Assembly (NCBI GenBank): GCA_903867275.1
Contig: CAIPQY010000555.1
Location: forward strand, 1-6,881
Direction of reading: 5' to 3'
Origin: an uncultured bacterium
GTDB lineage: Bacteria > Planctomycetota > Phycisphaerae > Phycisphaerales > SM1A02
DNA: 6,881 nucleotides
Both the position numbers and the translations under genes were made by a program. How positions within the stretch are numbered: position 1 is the first letter of the stretch; each line of letters starts with the position of its first letter. Shown here piece after piece: positions 1 through 5,750 of this stretch. The notes under the pieces are model-generated. The model searched no databases. It saw only the letters and a list, made by a program, of their open reading frames with translations, and was not told the DNA's origin.

Positions 1-365
1 AGTACGTGCCCGGATACGGCGAGCTGGATGCGTACAACGGCCGCACCTGCATCACCCCCGAATATCCGCAGGGCACCTACGCGTACTTCGTCACCATCGA
101 CGCCAACGGCGTGCCGGCCTATCCCTACATGATCGGTCCCGCCTACTACGGCGTGGTGGACACCCTGAACACCACCAGCGGCAAGATCACGCCTGCGAGC
201 GATGCGGTGAACTACAGCATCTTCGACCTGGACGAATCTGGCAGCACCGACCTCGGCGACCTGTCCTTCATGCTGCTCAGCATCGGTGGTCGCGCACCTG
301 GCGACATCGACGGCGATGGCACCGTGGGCCCAAGCGACATCTCGCTGCTCCTGCTGAACATGTGA
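1..365 (+). CDS. YHYH-type secreted protein with C-terminal dockerin-like repeats (5' partial)
   Basis: The reading frame is open from the left edge (first full codon at base 3) to TGA at 363-365, so the N-terminus lies outside the window. The GTG at base 6 is probably an internal valine. The first ~50 residues (GELDAYNGRTCITPEYPQGT, then YAYFVT and a Tyr/Pro-rich segment ending GPAYYGVV) match the C-terminal part of YHYH-domain proteins, whose pattern is LDxxNGRxxxTPEYPxGTYxY. The eponymous YHYH motif itself would lie upstream. Two calcium-loop-like repeats follow: DLDESGSTDLGD (225-260) and DIDGDGTVGPSD (303-338), each followed by a Leu-rich helix. They resemble a type I dockerin pair, common at the C-termini of secreted planctomycete proteins, where the binding partner is generally unknown. 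The protein is presumably exported, but no signal peptide is visible because the 5' end is missing. The sigma factor gene starts 3 bases after the stop, so co-transcription is plausible. Enzymatic function is unknown. Confidence 0.8.
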   Translation, partial: YVPGYGELDAYNGRTCITPEYPQGTYAYFVTIDANGVPAYPYMIGPAYYGVVDTLNTTSGKITPASDAVNYSIFDLDESGSTDLGDLSFMLLSIGGRAPGDIDGDGTVGPSDISLLLLNM

Positions 366-368
366 CGC

Positions 369-890
369 ATGCCGGATCCCTCCGCACATGCCCTGTTCGA
401 GATCCTGGTGCGCGAGCACGCCGATCGTCTGATGGCGTACCTGCGCGCGGTGTCGCGTGACTCGAACACCGCCGACGACATCTTCCAGGAAACCATGATG
501 CGCGCGTGGCGTCGACTCGACAGCTACGACCGCGAGCGCCCCTTCGGCCCGTGGCTGCGCGGCATCGCGCGCATGGTGGTGATGGAAGGCTGGCGCTCGA
601 AGCAGACCATCGCGAGCGAGGCGATGCTGGAGGCGGTGGAGTCGCACGCCTCGCGCTTCGATGGACCGTCGGGCACCGAGTTCAGCGAGCGCCTTGCGCA
701 CCTGGACGCCTGCGTGAAGGCGCTGGCCGAGCCATACGCAACCACGATCGACCTTGTGTACCGCACCGGACAGCCGCTGGATGCGGTGGCTGCGCACGTG
801 CAGGAGAACATCGAGACCATCAAGAAGCGCGTGCAGCGCGCCCGAGCCATGGTGGCCGAGTGTCTGCATCGAAAGGGACTTTTCGCGTGA
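369..890 (+). CDS. ECF-type RNA polymerase sigma factor (sigma-70 family)
   Basis: The 173-residue product has the two-domain layout of extracytoplasmic-function sigma factors, which direct core RNA polymerase to a small regulon and are usually held by a membrane anti-sigma factor. Region 2 spans about residues 8-78, including DDIFQETMMRAWRRLDSYD (36-54) and the PFGPWLRGIAR promoter-melting/-10 recognition segment (58-68). A non-conserved linker covers about 80-106. Region 4 spans about 107-167, with the helix-turn-helix around 136-162 (PLDAVAAHVQENIETIKKRV) and the usual RVQRAR ending. There is no region 1.1 or 3, and the length is normal for the family. The ATG at 369 lies 3 bases after the upstream stop with no clear Shine-Dalgarno, which fits coupling or SD-independent initiation. 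The stop TGA (888-890) overlaps the GTG of the next gene. The specific ECF group and target promoters cannot be read from this window. Confidence 0.93.
   Translation: MPDPSAHALFEILVREHADRLMAYLRAVSRDSNTADDIFQETMMRAWRRLDSYDRERPFGPWLRGIARMVVMEGWRSKQTIASEAMLEAVESHASRFDGPSGTEFSERLAHLDACVKALAEPYATTIDLVYRTGQPLDAVAAHVQENIETIKKRVQRARAMVAECLHRKGLFA
872..878 (+). promoter_or_regulatory. Shine-Dalgarno-like site for the overlapping GTG start at 887
   Basis: The purine run AAAGGGA lies inside the end of the sigma factor gene, 8 bases upstream of the GTG at 887. It is the best ribosome-binding-like sequence before any start in this window and favours the GTG over the in-frame ATG at 905. The ATG also has a purine stretch (GAAGG at 896-900) but only 4 bases of spacing. 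Confidence 0.5.
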
Positions 891-2038
891 CCGACGAAGG
901 CAACATGGATGCGATAGAGCAGGGTGAGCCGGTCGAGACGCAGGCGCGTGACCGCATGGTGCATGGCCTGCTGGTGACCAGGCACGAGCTGCCCATCGAT
1001 CGCCAGCGCCGCATCCAGGGGCTGATGCAGCGTGTGCAGCGCGAGTCGCTTCGCAACGCGCCGTGGCGCCGCGTGGTGCGGCATCTGGGTGGCCTTGCCG
1101 CCGTGGCCGCCGTGCTGGTGGCCGCGCTGGTCATCTCGCCGCGCGAAGTGAATGCCGCCGATCGCGCGCGCGTCGCCGCGCAGAACGAGCGTGCAGCGAA
1201 GGATCGTCGCATGATGTTCCTGCTCACGCCGCCGACCGGTCGTGATGCCGATCGGGAGCCACTCACCGGCACGCTGGATGTGCGTGACGCAAGCCACATG
1301 GTGCTCACGCTTCGCATGCATGACGGCAAGGAGCAGATCATGGGCCGCAACGGCGATTCGGCCTGGAGCATCGGGCCGCGCGGCGTCACGCGCGTGGACC
1401 GCACCGATCGTCCGTGGCCCGTGTGGATCGAGAGCCCGCGCTACGGTCTGGTGGTGGACATGGCCGAGATGCTGGAGACCGGCCTGCTTCCCGACTGGAA
1501 CTGGAAGCGAGAGGAAGCCGCGAACGTCGAGCCCGGCGTGGAGCGGCTGGTGGCCTCACGCACCAAGGGTCGCTCGGGCGAGCCCGATCGCATCGACGTG
1601 CAGATCAACACGCTCACCGGTCGCGTGAAGCGCATGGAGATCAAGTGGCCCGAGGGTGGCATGCCGCGCATGCCGCGTGACGGCATGGACATGCGTGGAG
1701 ATGGCGAAGGCGACCATCGACCGCCTCCGATGGACGGTCGTCGTCCGCCGCGCGGAGATGGCGACGGCATGGGTTCGGCGGAAGGCCATCGTCCACCACC
1801 ACGCGGTGACGGTGAAGGCACGCCACCGATGGACGGACGCCGCCCACCCCGCAACGATGGCGAAGGCATGCAGCGCGGTGCACCAGGTCGCGGCCCCGAT
1901 GGCCCCGGCGGCGGTCCCGGCAACGTGCCGATGGGTCCTCCCGGCAGCATCGTGATCGTGCCGGAGCCGCCGGTCACCTTCACTGATGACTGGTTCACGG
2001 CCGAGCATCACGCGCCCAAGGCCACCACGCAGCCATGA
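887..2038 (+). CDS. Single-pass membrane protein, putative anti-sigma-like partner of the ECF sigma factor
   Basis: The open frame extends upstream through the sigma gene, but GTG 887 is chosen because it overlaps the sigma stop (GTGA) and has an AAAGGGA site 8 bases upstream; ATG 905 is the alternative. From GTG the product has 383 residues. Residues 1-65 are charged and presumably cytoplasmic. A single membrane segment lies at about 66-84 (HLGGLAAVAAVLVAALVIS), preceded by WRRVVRH, which predicts N-in/C-out. Residues ~105-255 look beta-rich (for example LTGTLDVRD, MVLTLRM, RIDVQI, GRVKRMEIKWP) and recall the LolA/RseB-like extracytoplasmic domains of sigma regulators; this is inference. Residues ~256-352 form a Met/Asp/Gly/Arg/Pro low-complexity segment with RPPP and MDGRRPPR repeats. 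The tail ends in a hydrophobic IVIVPEPP stretch and a short polar end. There are no cysteines, so it is not a zinc-binding (HxxxCxxC) anti-sigma factor. The anti-sigma role is inferred from position and topology. Its stop overlaps the ATG of the SUMF1 gene. Confidence 0.8.
   Translation: MTDEGNMDAIEQGEPVETQARDRMVHGLLVTRHELPIDRQRRIQGLMQRVQRESLRNAPWRRVVRHLGGLAAVAAVLVAALVISPREVNAADRARVAAQNERAAKDRRMMFLLTPPTGRDADREPLTGTLDVRDASHMVLTLRMHDGKEQIMGRNGDSAWSIGPRGVTRVDRTDRPWPVWIESPRYGLVVDMAEMLETGLLPDWNWKREEAANVEPGVERLVASRTKGRSGEPDRIDVQINTLTGRVKRMEIKWPEGGMPRMPRDGMDMRGDGEGDHRPPPMDGRRPPRGDGDGMGSAEGHRPPPRGDGEGTPPMDGRRPPRNDGEGMQRGAPGRGPDGPGGGPGNVPMGPPGSIVIVPEPPVTFTDDWFTAEHHAPKATTQP
1670..1876 (+). repeat. Imperfect repeats encoding an RPPP/MDGRRPPR-rich segment
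   Basis: Within the membrane-protein gene, a 45-base unit at 1727-1771 (PMDGRRPPRGDGDGM) recurs at 1826-1870 (PMDGRRPPRNDGEGM) with a 99-base offset. By my count 36 of 45 bases match. Five of the nine differences are synonymous and only two residues change. RGDGEG and HRPPP modules also recur around and between the copies with other spacings. The predicted topology puts the segment outside the cytoplasm. Confidence 0.75.
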
Positions 2039-2832
2039 AGTGCGGCGTCGCCATGCTGGTTGCCCTGTGCGTGGCCGCCGGTGATGGTGCCACCAAGGAC
2101 GTGGTGGTGGCACCGGCAGGCACCTTCACCATGAGCGCGCTCGATCAGGGTGCGGGCCAGTTCGAGGCCGATGGTGTGACGCGTCGCCCAGGCACCGTGG
2201 TGAACATCGCCAAGCCGCTGCAGGTGAGTCGCACCGAGATCACGCAGGGCGAATACCAGAACACGCTGCACCGCAATCCATCCAAGTTCAAGGATGCCGC
2301 CGATGCCGCGTTGCGTCCGGTGGAGCAGGTCACGCTGTTCGACGCGGTGGAGTACTGCAACGCGCGCTCGAAGCGCGATGGCCTGACGCCGCGCTACGCG
2401 CTGGACAATCTTGCACGGCGCACCGACGGCGGCATCGACTTCGCGGTGGTGAAGGATGTCGGCGGTCCCGGTTGGCGGCTGCCAAGCGAGGCCGAGTGGG
2501 AATACCTGTGCCGCGCCGGCACCACCACCGCCTGGTGCTTCGGCGACGACGAGCAGGCCATCGGAACCTTCTCGTGGAGCCGTGATCAGTCGAGTGGCAG
2601 CACCCACGCCGTGGCCGGCAAGAAGCCGAACGCCTGGGGCATCTTCGACATGCACGGCAACGTGTTCGAATGGTGCTTCGATGCGTCGGCCGGGCCCGGT
2701 GTGCGCCAACCCTTCCGCGGCGGAAGCTGGTTCAACTGCCCGGTGTGCGCCAAGTGCGACAGCCGCAGCATGGGCGATCCAACCACGCGCGAGGCCACGC
2801 TTGGCTTTCGCGTGGTGCGCACACCCGACTGA
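2035..2832 (+). CDS. Exported SUMF1/formylglycine-generating-enzyme-like protein
   Basis: The 265-residue product starts at ATG 2035, overlapping the previous stop (ATGA). The N-terminus (K2, hydrophobic 4-15, small residues to about 19) looks like a short Sec signal peptide; the early Cys12 does not sit in a good lipobox. The rest is one SUMF1 (FGE-sulfatase) domain: VAPAGTFTMS (25-34), ISKP-like IAKPLQVSRTEITQGEYQ (58-75), NPSKFK (81-86), PVEQVTLFDAVEYCN (95-109), WRLPSEAEWEYLCRAG (147-162), NAWGIFDMHGNVFEWC (199-214), FRGGSW (227-232) and LGFRVVR (256-262). Genuine FGE oxidises a sulfatase cysteine to formylglycine using a C-x4-C pair after the GGS motif. Here that place holds CPVCAKC (235-241), a C-x2-C-x2-C cluster of different spacing, so FGE activity should not be assumed. 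Many such bacterial homologues are non-catalytic or of unknown function. Coupling to the sigma and membrane-protein genes suggests an envelope role within that regulatory unit. No sulfatase gene is in the window. Confidence 0.88.
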   Translation: MKCGVAMLVALCVAAGDGATKDVVVAPAGTFTMSALDQGAGQFEADGVTRRPGTVVNIAKPLQVSRTEITQGEYQNTLHRNPSKFKDAADAALRPVEQVTLFDAVEYCNARSKRDGLTPRYALDNLARRTDGGIDFAVVKDVGGPGWRLPSEAEWEYLCRAGTTTAWCFGDDEQAIGTFSWSRDQSSGSTHAVAGKKPNAWGIFDMHGNVFEWCFDASAGPGVRQPFRGGSWFNCPVCAKCDSRSMGDPTTREATLGFRVVRTPD

Positions 2833-2841
2833 ACCGCTGGA

Positions 2842-3984
2842 TCACAGGTCGCCGGCGGGAATGCGCGTGGCAAGCGCGCGCTGACCCTTGGCCATGCGCA
2901 CGATCCACACATCCTTCTGTGGCACGGGGCCGTTGGCGTAGGAGATGACGCCGCTCGCGCCGCGGTAGTTCTGGATCTTGCCGATGGCCTTCGCCACGGC
3001 GGCGGGGGTGGTGTTCAGCGGTCCGCCCGAGTTGTTCACGGCCATCTGCATGATCATGGTGGCGTCGTAGCCCAGCGCCGCGAAGCCGTTTTCGGGCGGC
3101 TTGCCGTAGGCATTGGTGTAGGCATTGGCGAAGGCGCGCGCTTCGGGTGTGGCGCCGGTGCCGAACCATGCATGCGTGGTGAAGTACACGCGCTCGGTCA
3201 GCTCCGGTGGCGCGGTGTCCATGAAGCCGCAGTCGAGCCCGTCGCCACCGATGACCGGCTTGCCAGGCAGCGCCGCACGCACGCGCGCCAACGCGTCCGG
3301 CAGCGTGTCGGGCTCCACGGCCAGGTACACGAAGTCCACGCCGTCCTTCGAGCCAAGATCCTTGATCGCCTGCGCGGCGCCGCTGTCGCGGATGTCCACG
3401 CGCGCCACCACGCTGCCGCGCAGCTTGCTGAAGTAGTCGCCGAAGTAGCGCTGCAGGCCGCGCGTGTAGTCGTACTTCGAGTCGAACACGATCACGCCGC
3501 GCTTGCCGAAGGTCTTGCCCGCATAGATCGCCGCCGCATGGGTCTGCGCGTCGTCGCCGAAGCAGGCCAGGAACACGTTGCGACCGCAGCGATTGGGCAG
3601 CGTTGGATCGGTGGCACCGATGATCATGAAGGGCTTGCCGGCCTTGGTGAACACGGGCACAGCCGCCAGCGCCACATCGCTGTCGGTGCAGCCGATGCCG
3701 GCGATGCTGTCGCGCTCCAGGCTTGCGGCGGTGACGGCGGGCGAGGGCGCCACATCGGCCTGCAGCAGCGTGAGTCCGGGCAGTTTCGAGCCACGCGCGG
3801 CTGCCTGGATGTCGCCGTTGGCCACGGCCAGCTGCGCACCGGCGGCCGCGTTGCCGCCGAAGTCGGCCTGCGGGCCCGACAATTCCACCAGCAGGGCCGA
3901 TGCCTGCGGTGGACGCGTGCACGCGAACGGCATGCATGCGATGGCGGCGAGCGACAGGATCCGGGCGATGATTCGAGGCTGCAT
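2842..3984 (-). CDS. Periplasmic substrate-binding protein, branched-chain amino acid ABC type (LivJ-like)
   Basis: The 380-residue product has the usual length and order of the Peripla_BP_6 family, two-lobed binding proteins that deliver ligands to ABC importers or to receptors. Motifs in order: LSGPQADFGGNAAAGAQLAV (35-54), an IGCTDSDVALAAVPVF segment (97-112), GKPFMIIGATDPTL (116-129), CFGDDAQTHAAAIYA (141-155), FDSKYDYTRGL (167-177), PVIGGDGLDCGFMD (243-256), VYFTTHAWFG (266-275) and AALGYDATMIM (302-312). The N-terminus is basic then hydrophobic (about 5-20) with cysteines at 17 and 22. Cys22 followed by TRPPQ looks like a lipoprotein site with an imperfect lipobox (PFAC), so it is probably membrane-tethered. 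The ligand cannot be deduced. No permease or ATPase gene is nearby, so it is an orphan component here. It is convergent with the SUMF1 gene (9-base gap) and divergent from der. The ATG at 3984-3982 has no Shine-Dalgarno. Confidence 0.9.
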   Translation of the reverse strand: MQPRIIARILSLAAIACMPFACTRPPQASALLVELSGPQADFGGNAAAGAQLAVANGDIQAAARGSKLPGLTLLQADVAPSPAVTAASLERDSIAGIGCTDSDVALAAVPVFTKAGKPFMIIGATDPTLPNRCGRNVFLACFGDDAQTHAAAIYAGKTFGKRGVIVFDSKYDYTRGLQRYFGDYFSKLRGSVVARVDIRDSGAAQAIKDLGSKDGVDFVYLAVEPDTLPDALARVRAALPGKPVIGGDGLDCGFMDTAPPELTERVYFTTHAWFGTGATPEARAFANAYTNAYGKPPENGFAALGYDATMIMQMAVNNSGGPLNTTPAAVAKAIGKIQNYRGASGVISYANGPVPQKDVWIVRMAKGQRALATRIPAGDL

Positions 3985-4043
3985 GGGCGTGGAGTCTAGA
4001 TGCCAATCCGGTCCTGCACCGTTGCTCGTACCATGCGTTGTCC
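3985..4043. promoter_or_regulatory. Divergent intergenic region between the binding-protein gene and der
   Basis: This 59-base gap is the longest non-coding stretch in the window and must contain the 5' ends of both divergent genes if neither is transcribed from further away. I see no -35/-10 pair with normal spacing on either strand. On the - strand TTGGCA (4006-4001) and TAGACT (3998-3993) occur, but only 2 bases apart. On the + strand TACCAT (4029-4034) has no partner. There is no Shine-Dalgarno before either start. The regulatory role rests on the gene layout. Confidence 0.4.
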
Positions 4044-5735
4044 ATGCTTCCGCGCCTCGCCATCCTCGGTCGTCCCAATGTCGGCAAGAGCAGCCTGTTC
4101 AACCGGCTGGCTGGCAAGCGCATCTCCATCGTGGATCCCACGCCCGGCGTCACCCGCGATCGCGTGTCGGCCGCCATCACGCTGAAGCCCACCCACGGCC
4201 CGGCGCGCGCATGGGAAGTGGTCGATACCGGCGGTTGGGGCGTGTACACCACCGAGAAGAACCGCATCGACGACGCCGGCAAGGACCTGGCGAACCTCAC
4301 CCCCGACATCGAGCACCAGATCATGGCGGCCGCCGAGGTGGCCGACGTGATCCTGTTCACCATCGACGTGCGCGACGGCGTGATGATGCTGGACCGCACG
4401 GTGGCCGAGCTGCTGCGCAAGCGCGGCTACGCCACCAAGACGCTGCTGGTGGCCAACAAGGCCGATGACCGCAGCTTCGAGGCCGCCGCGCAGGAGGCCA
4501 CGCGACTCGGTTTCGGCAATCCCATCTGCGTCAGCGCCAAGAGCGGCAACGGCCTGCAGCGCCTGCGCGACTTCATCTGCGCTCGGCTGCCCAAGAAGAT
4601 GGACGACATCGACGAGGAGACGCCGGGCAGCGACCTGCGCGTGGCCATCGTGGGTCGCCGCAACGCGGGCAAGAGCAGCATCGTGAACCAGCTCGCGGGC
4701 GAGCCGCGCGTGATCGTGAGCGAGATCGCCGGCACCACGCGAGACAGCGTGGACGTGCGCATCCAGATGGGCGAGCGCGCCATCACCCTGATCGACACGG
4801 CCGGCGTGCGCAAGCGCAAGAGCTGGGATGGCGACATCGAGTTCTACGCCAACACGCGCACCACCGACGCCATCGCGCGCGCCGACGTGGCGTGGCTGCT
4901 GCTGGACGCCACCGAGAAGAGCAGCCAGATCGAGAAGCAGCTCGCCGGCCAGCTGACCGAGGCCTTCAAGCCCACCATGATCGTGGTGAACAAGTGGGAC
5001 CTGGTGCAGAAGAAGCTGACGCCGAAGAACTATCAGGACTACCTCACGCAGGAATTCCCCGGCCTGGAGTTCGCGCCCATCGTGTTCGTGAGCGCCATGG
5101 CGGGCACCGGCCTGCGCGATGCGGTGGCCATGAGCTTCTCGCTGCGCGATCAGGCGAACCATCGCGAGGGCACCGGTCGCGTGAACGCCGCCGTGCGTCG
5201 CATCCTCGAGGAGCGCGGACCCAGCAGCAAGCTGGGCACCAAGGCCAAGGTGTTCTACGTGAGCCAGATCGCGGTGAACCCGCCGACCATCGCCATGGTG
5301 GTGAACAAGCCGGCCATGTTCGAAGGCCAGTACGAGCGCTACTTCCTGAACCGCCTGCGCGAGGAGCTGCCCTTCAGCGAGGTGCCGATCAAGCTGCAGT
5401 TCAGCGCGCGCAAGCGTTGGCAGGACGGCGAAGGCGGCATCGTGCCGCAGCCGGCCATGCAGTCCGCGTCCGATGACGATTCGGTGATCGAGGCGCCGCA
5501 GCGCCGCGTGCGCCGACAGGGCAACGCCGAAGGCCGCGCCTACGGCAAGGTGAAGCCGAAGACCATGGAGCGTGCGGATGCCAAGGCACCGCGCACTGGT
5601 GGTCGCGGCAAGCCTGCCAAGCGCAAGCCTGCAGGTGGCAAGCCTGCAGGTGGCAAGCCGACGGGTGGCAAGCCAACCAAGCGGGCGTCCGCTGGCGGCA
5701 AGTCCGCCGGCGGCAAGCGCGGTTCGCGTCGCTGA
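4044..5735 (+). CDS. der: Ribosome biogenesis GTPase Der (EngA) with extended basic tail
   Basis: Der is a tandem-GTPase assembly factor for the 50S ribosomal subunit, acting in the cytoplasm on immature ribosomes. I chose ATG 4044 (MLPRLAILGRPNVGKSS, the normal Der N-terminus) over an in-frame TTG two codons upstream; this gives 563 residues. G domain 1: P-loop GRPNVGKS (9-16), GVTRD (35-39), DTGGW (61-65), NKAD (138-141), SAK (164-166). G domain 2: P-loop GRRNAGKS (204-211), GTTRD (230-234), DTAGVRKR (251-258), NKWD (316-319), SAM (350-352). The KH-like domain covers about 370-457 and contains the conserved NRLRE. All nucleotide-binding motifs are present, so the enzyme should be active. 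Der is typically about 440-490 residues; the excess here is a basic tail from about 470 to 563 with GGKPAGGKPTGGK-like repeats, plausibly an RNA- or ribosome-contacting extension. The gene is convergent with the next one over a 6-base gap. Confidence 0.97.
   Translation: MLPRLAILGRPNVGKSSLFNRLAGKRISIVDPTPGVTRDRVSAAITLKPTHGPARAWEVVDTGGWGVYTTEKNRIDDAGKDLANLTPDIEHQIMAAAEVADVILFTIDVRDGVMMLDRTVAELLRKRGYATKTLLVANKADDRSFEAAAQEATRLGFGNPICVSAKSGNGLQRLRDFICARLPKKMDDIDEETPGSDLRVAIVGRRNAGKSSIVNQLAGEPRVIVSEIAGTTRDSVDVRIQMGERAITLIDTAGVRKRKSWDGDIEFYANTRTTDAIARADVAWLLLDATEKSSQIEKQLAGQLTEAFKPTMIVVNKWDLVQKKLTPKNYQDYLTQEFPGLEFAPIVFVSAMAGTGLRDAVAMSFSLRDQANHREGTGRVNAAVRRILEERGPSSKLGTKAKVFYVSQIAVNPPTIAMVVNKPAMFEGQYERYFLNRLREELPFSEVPIKLQFSARKRWQDGEGGIVPQPAMQSASDDDSVIEAPQRRVRRQGNAEGRAYGKVKPKTMERADAKAPRTGGRGKPAKRKPAGGKPAGGKPTGGKPTKRASAGGKSAGGKRGSRR
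5625..5669 (+). repeat. 15-bp tandem repeat, three copies, in the der tail
   Basis: AAGCCTGCAGGTGGC occurs exactly at 5625-5639 and 5640-5654, then with three changes (AAGCCGACGGGTGGC) at 5655-5669. In frame it encodes KPAGG, KPAGG, KPTGG. Degenerate relatives (GGK units) continue to about 5717. Two identical neighbouring copies suggest recent slippage or duplication, so copy number may vary between strains. Confidence 0.9.
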
Positions 5736-5750
5736 ATTCGATCAGCGACG
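5727..5750. terminator. Perfect 9-bp inverted repeat spanning both convergent stop codons
   Basis: CGTCGCTGA (5727-5735) and its exact reverse complement TCAGCGACG (5742-5750) flank a 6-base loop, ATTCGA. The left arm ends with the der stop TGA and the right arm contains the stop of the opposing gene, so both genes end in the same Arg-Arg-stop coding sequence. No T-run follows on either strand, so it is not a canonical intrinsic terminator. It could still be a bidirectional terminator, an RNA 3'-end stabiliser, or a coincidence of two RR-stop ends. Confidence 0.5.

Noticed and set aside
506..886. Upstream extension of the membrane-protein frame, overlapping the sigma factor in another frame
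   Set aside because: The extension is Arg/Ala/Gly-rich and overlaps most of a clear sigma factor. The GTG at 887 with its 4-base overlap and AAAGGGA site is a much better start.
887..1081. Zinc-binding anti-sigma domain at the N-terminus of the membrane protein
   Set aside because: There is no cysteine anywhere in the protein, so the HxxxCxxC zinc motif is absent.
2035..2832. Calling the SUMF1 protein a true sulfatase-modifying formylglycine-generating enzyme
   Set aside because: The catalytic C-x4-C spacing is not present and no sulfatase is in the window; only family membership is supported.
2826..2851. Possible terminator between the SUMF1 and binding-protein genes
   Set aside because: Only a 4-bp CGAC/GTCG pairing with a long loop is possible, with no T-run. 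This is too weak to call.
4038..4043. TTG start for Der two codons upstream of the ATG
   Set aside because: The ATG at 4044 gives the standard N-terminus just before the first P-loop, and the TTG has no ribosome-binding support.
2732..4420. 562-codon open frame on the - strand
   Set aside because: It lies out of frame across the real binding-protein gene and antisense to the start of der, has compositionally skewed His/Arg/Ala sequence and no recognisable domain. It is a by-product of high GC.
3996..5162. 388-codon open frame antisense to der
   Set aside because: It sits opposite well-conserved Der motifs and encodes His/Ala/Gly/Val-rich sequence with no family resemblance.
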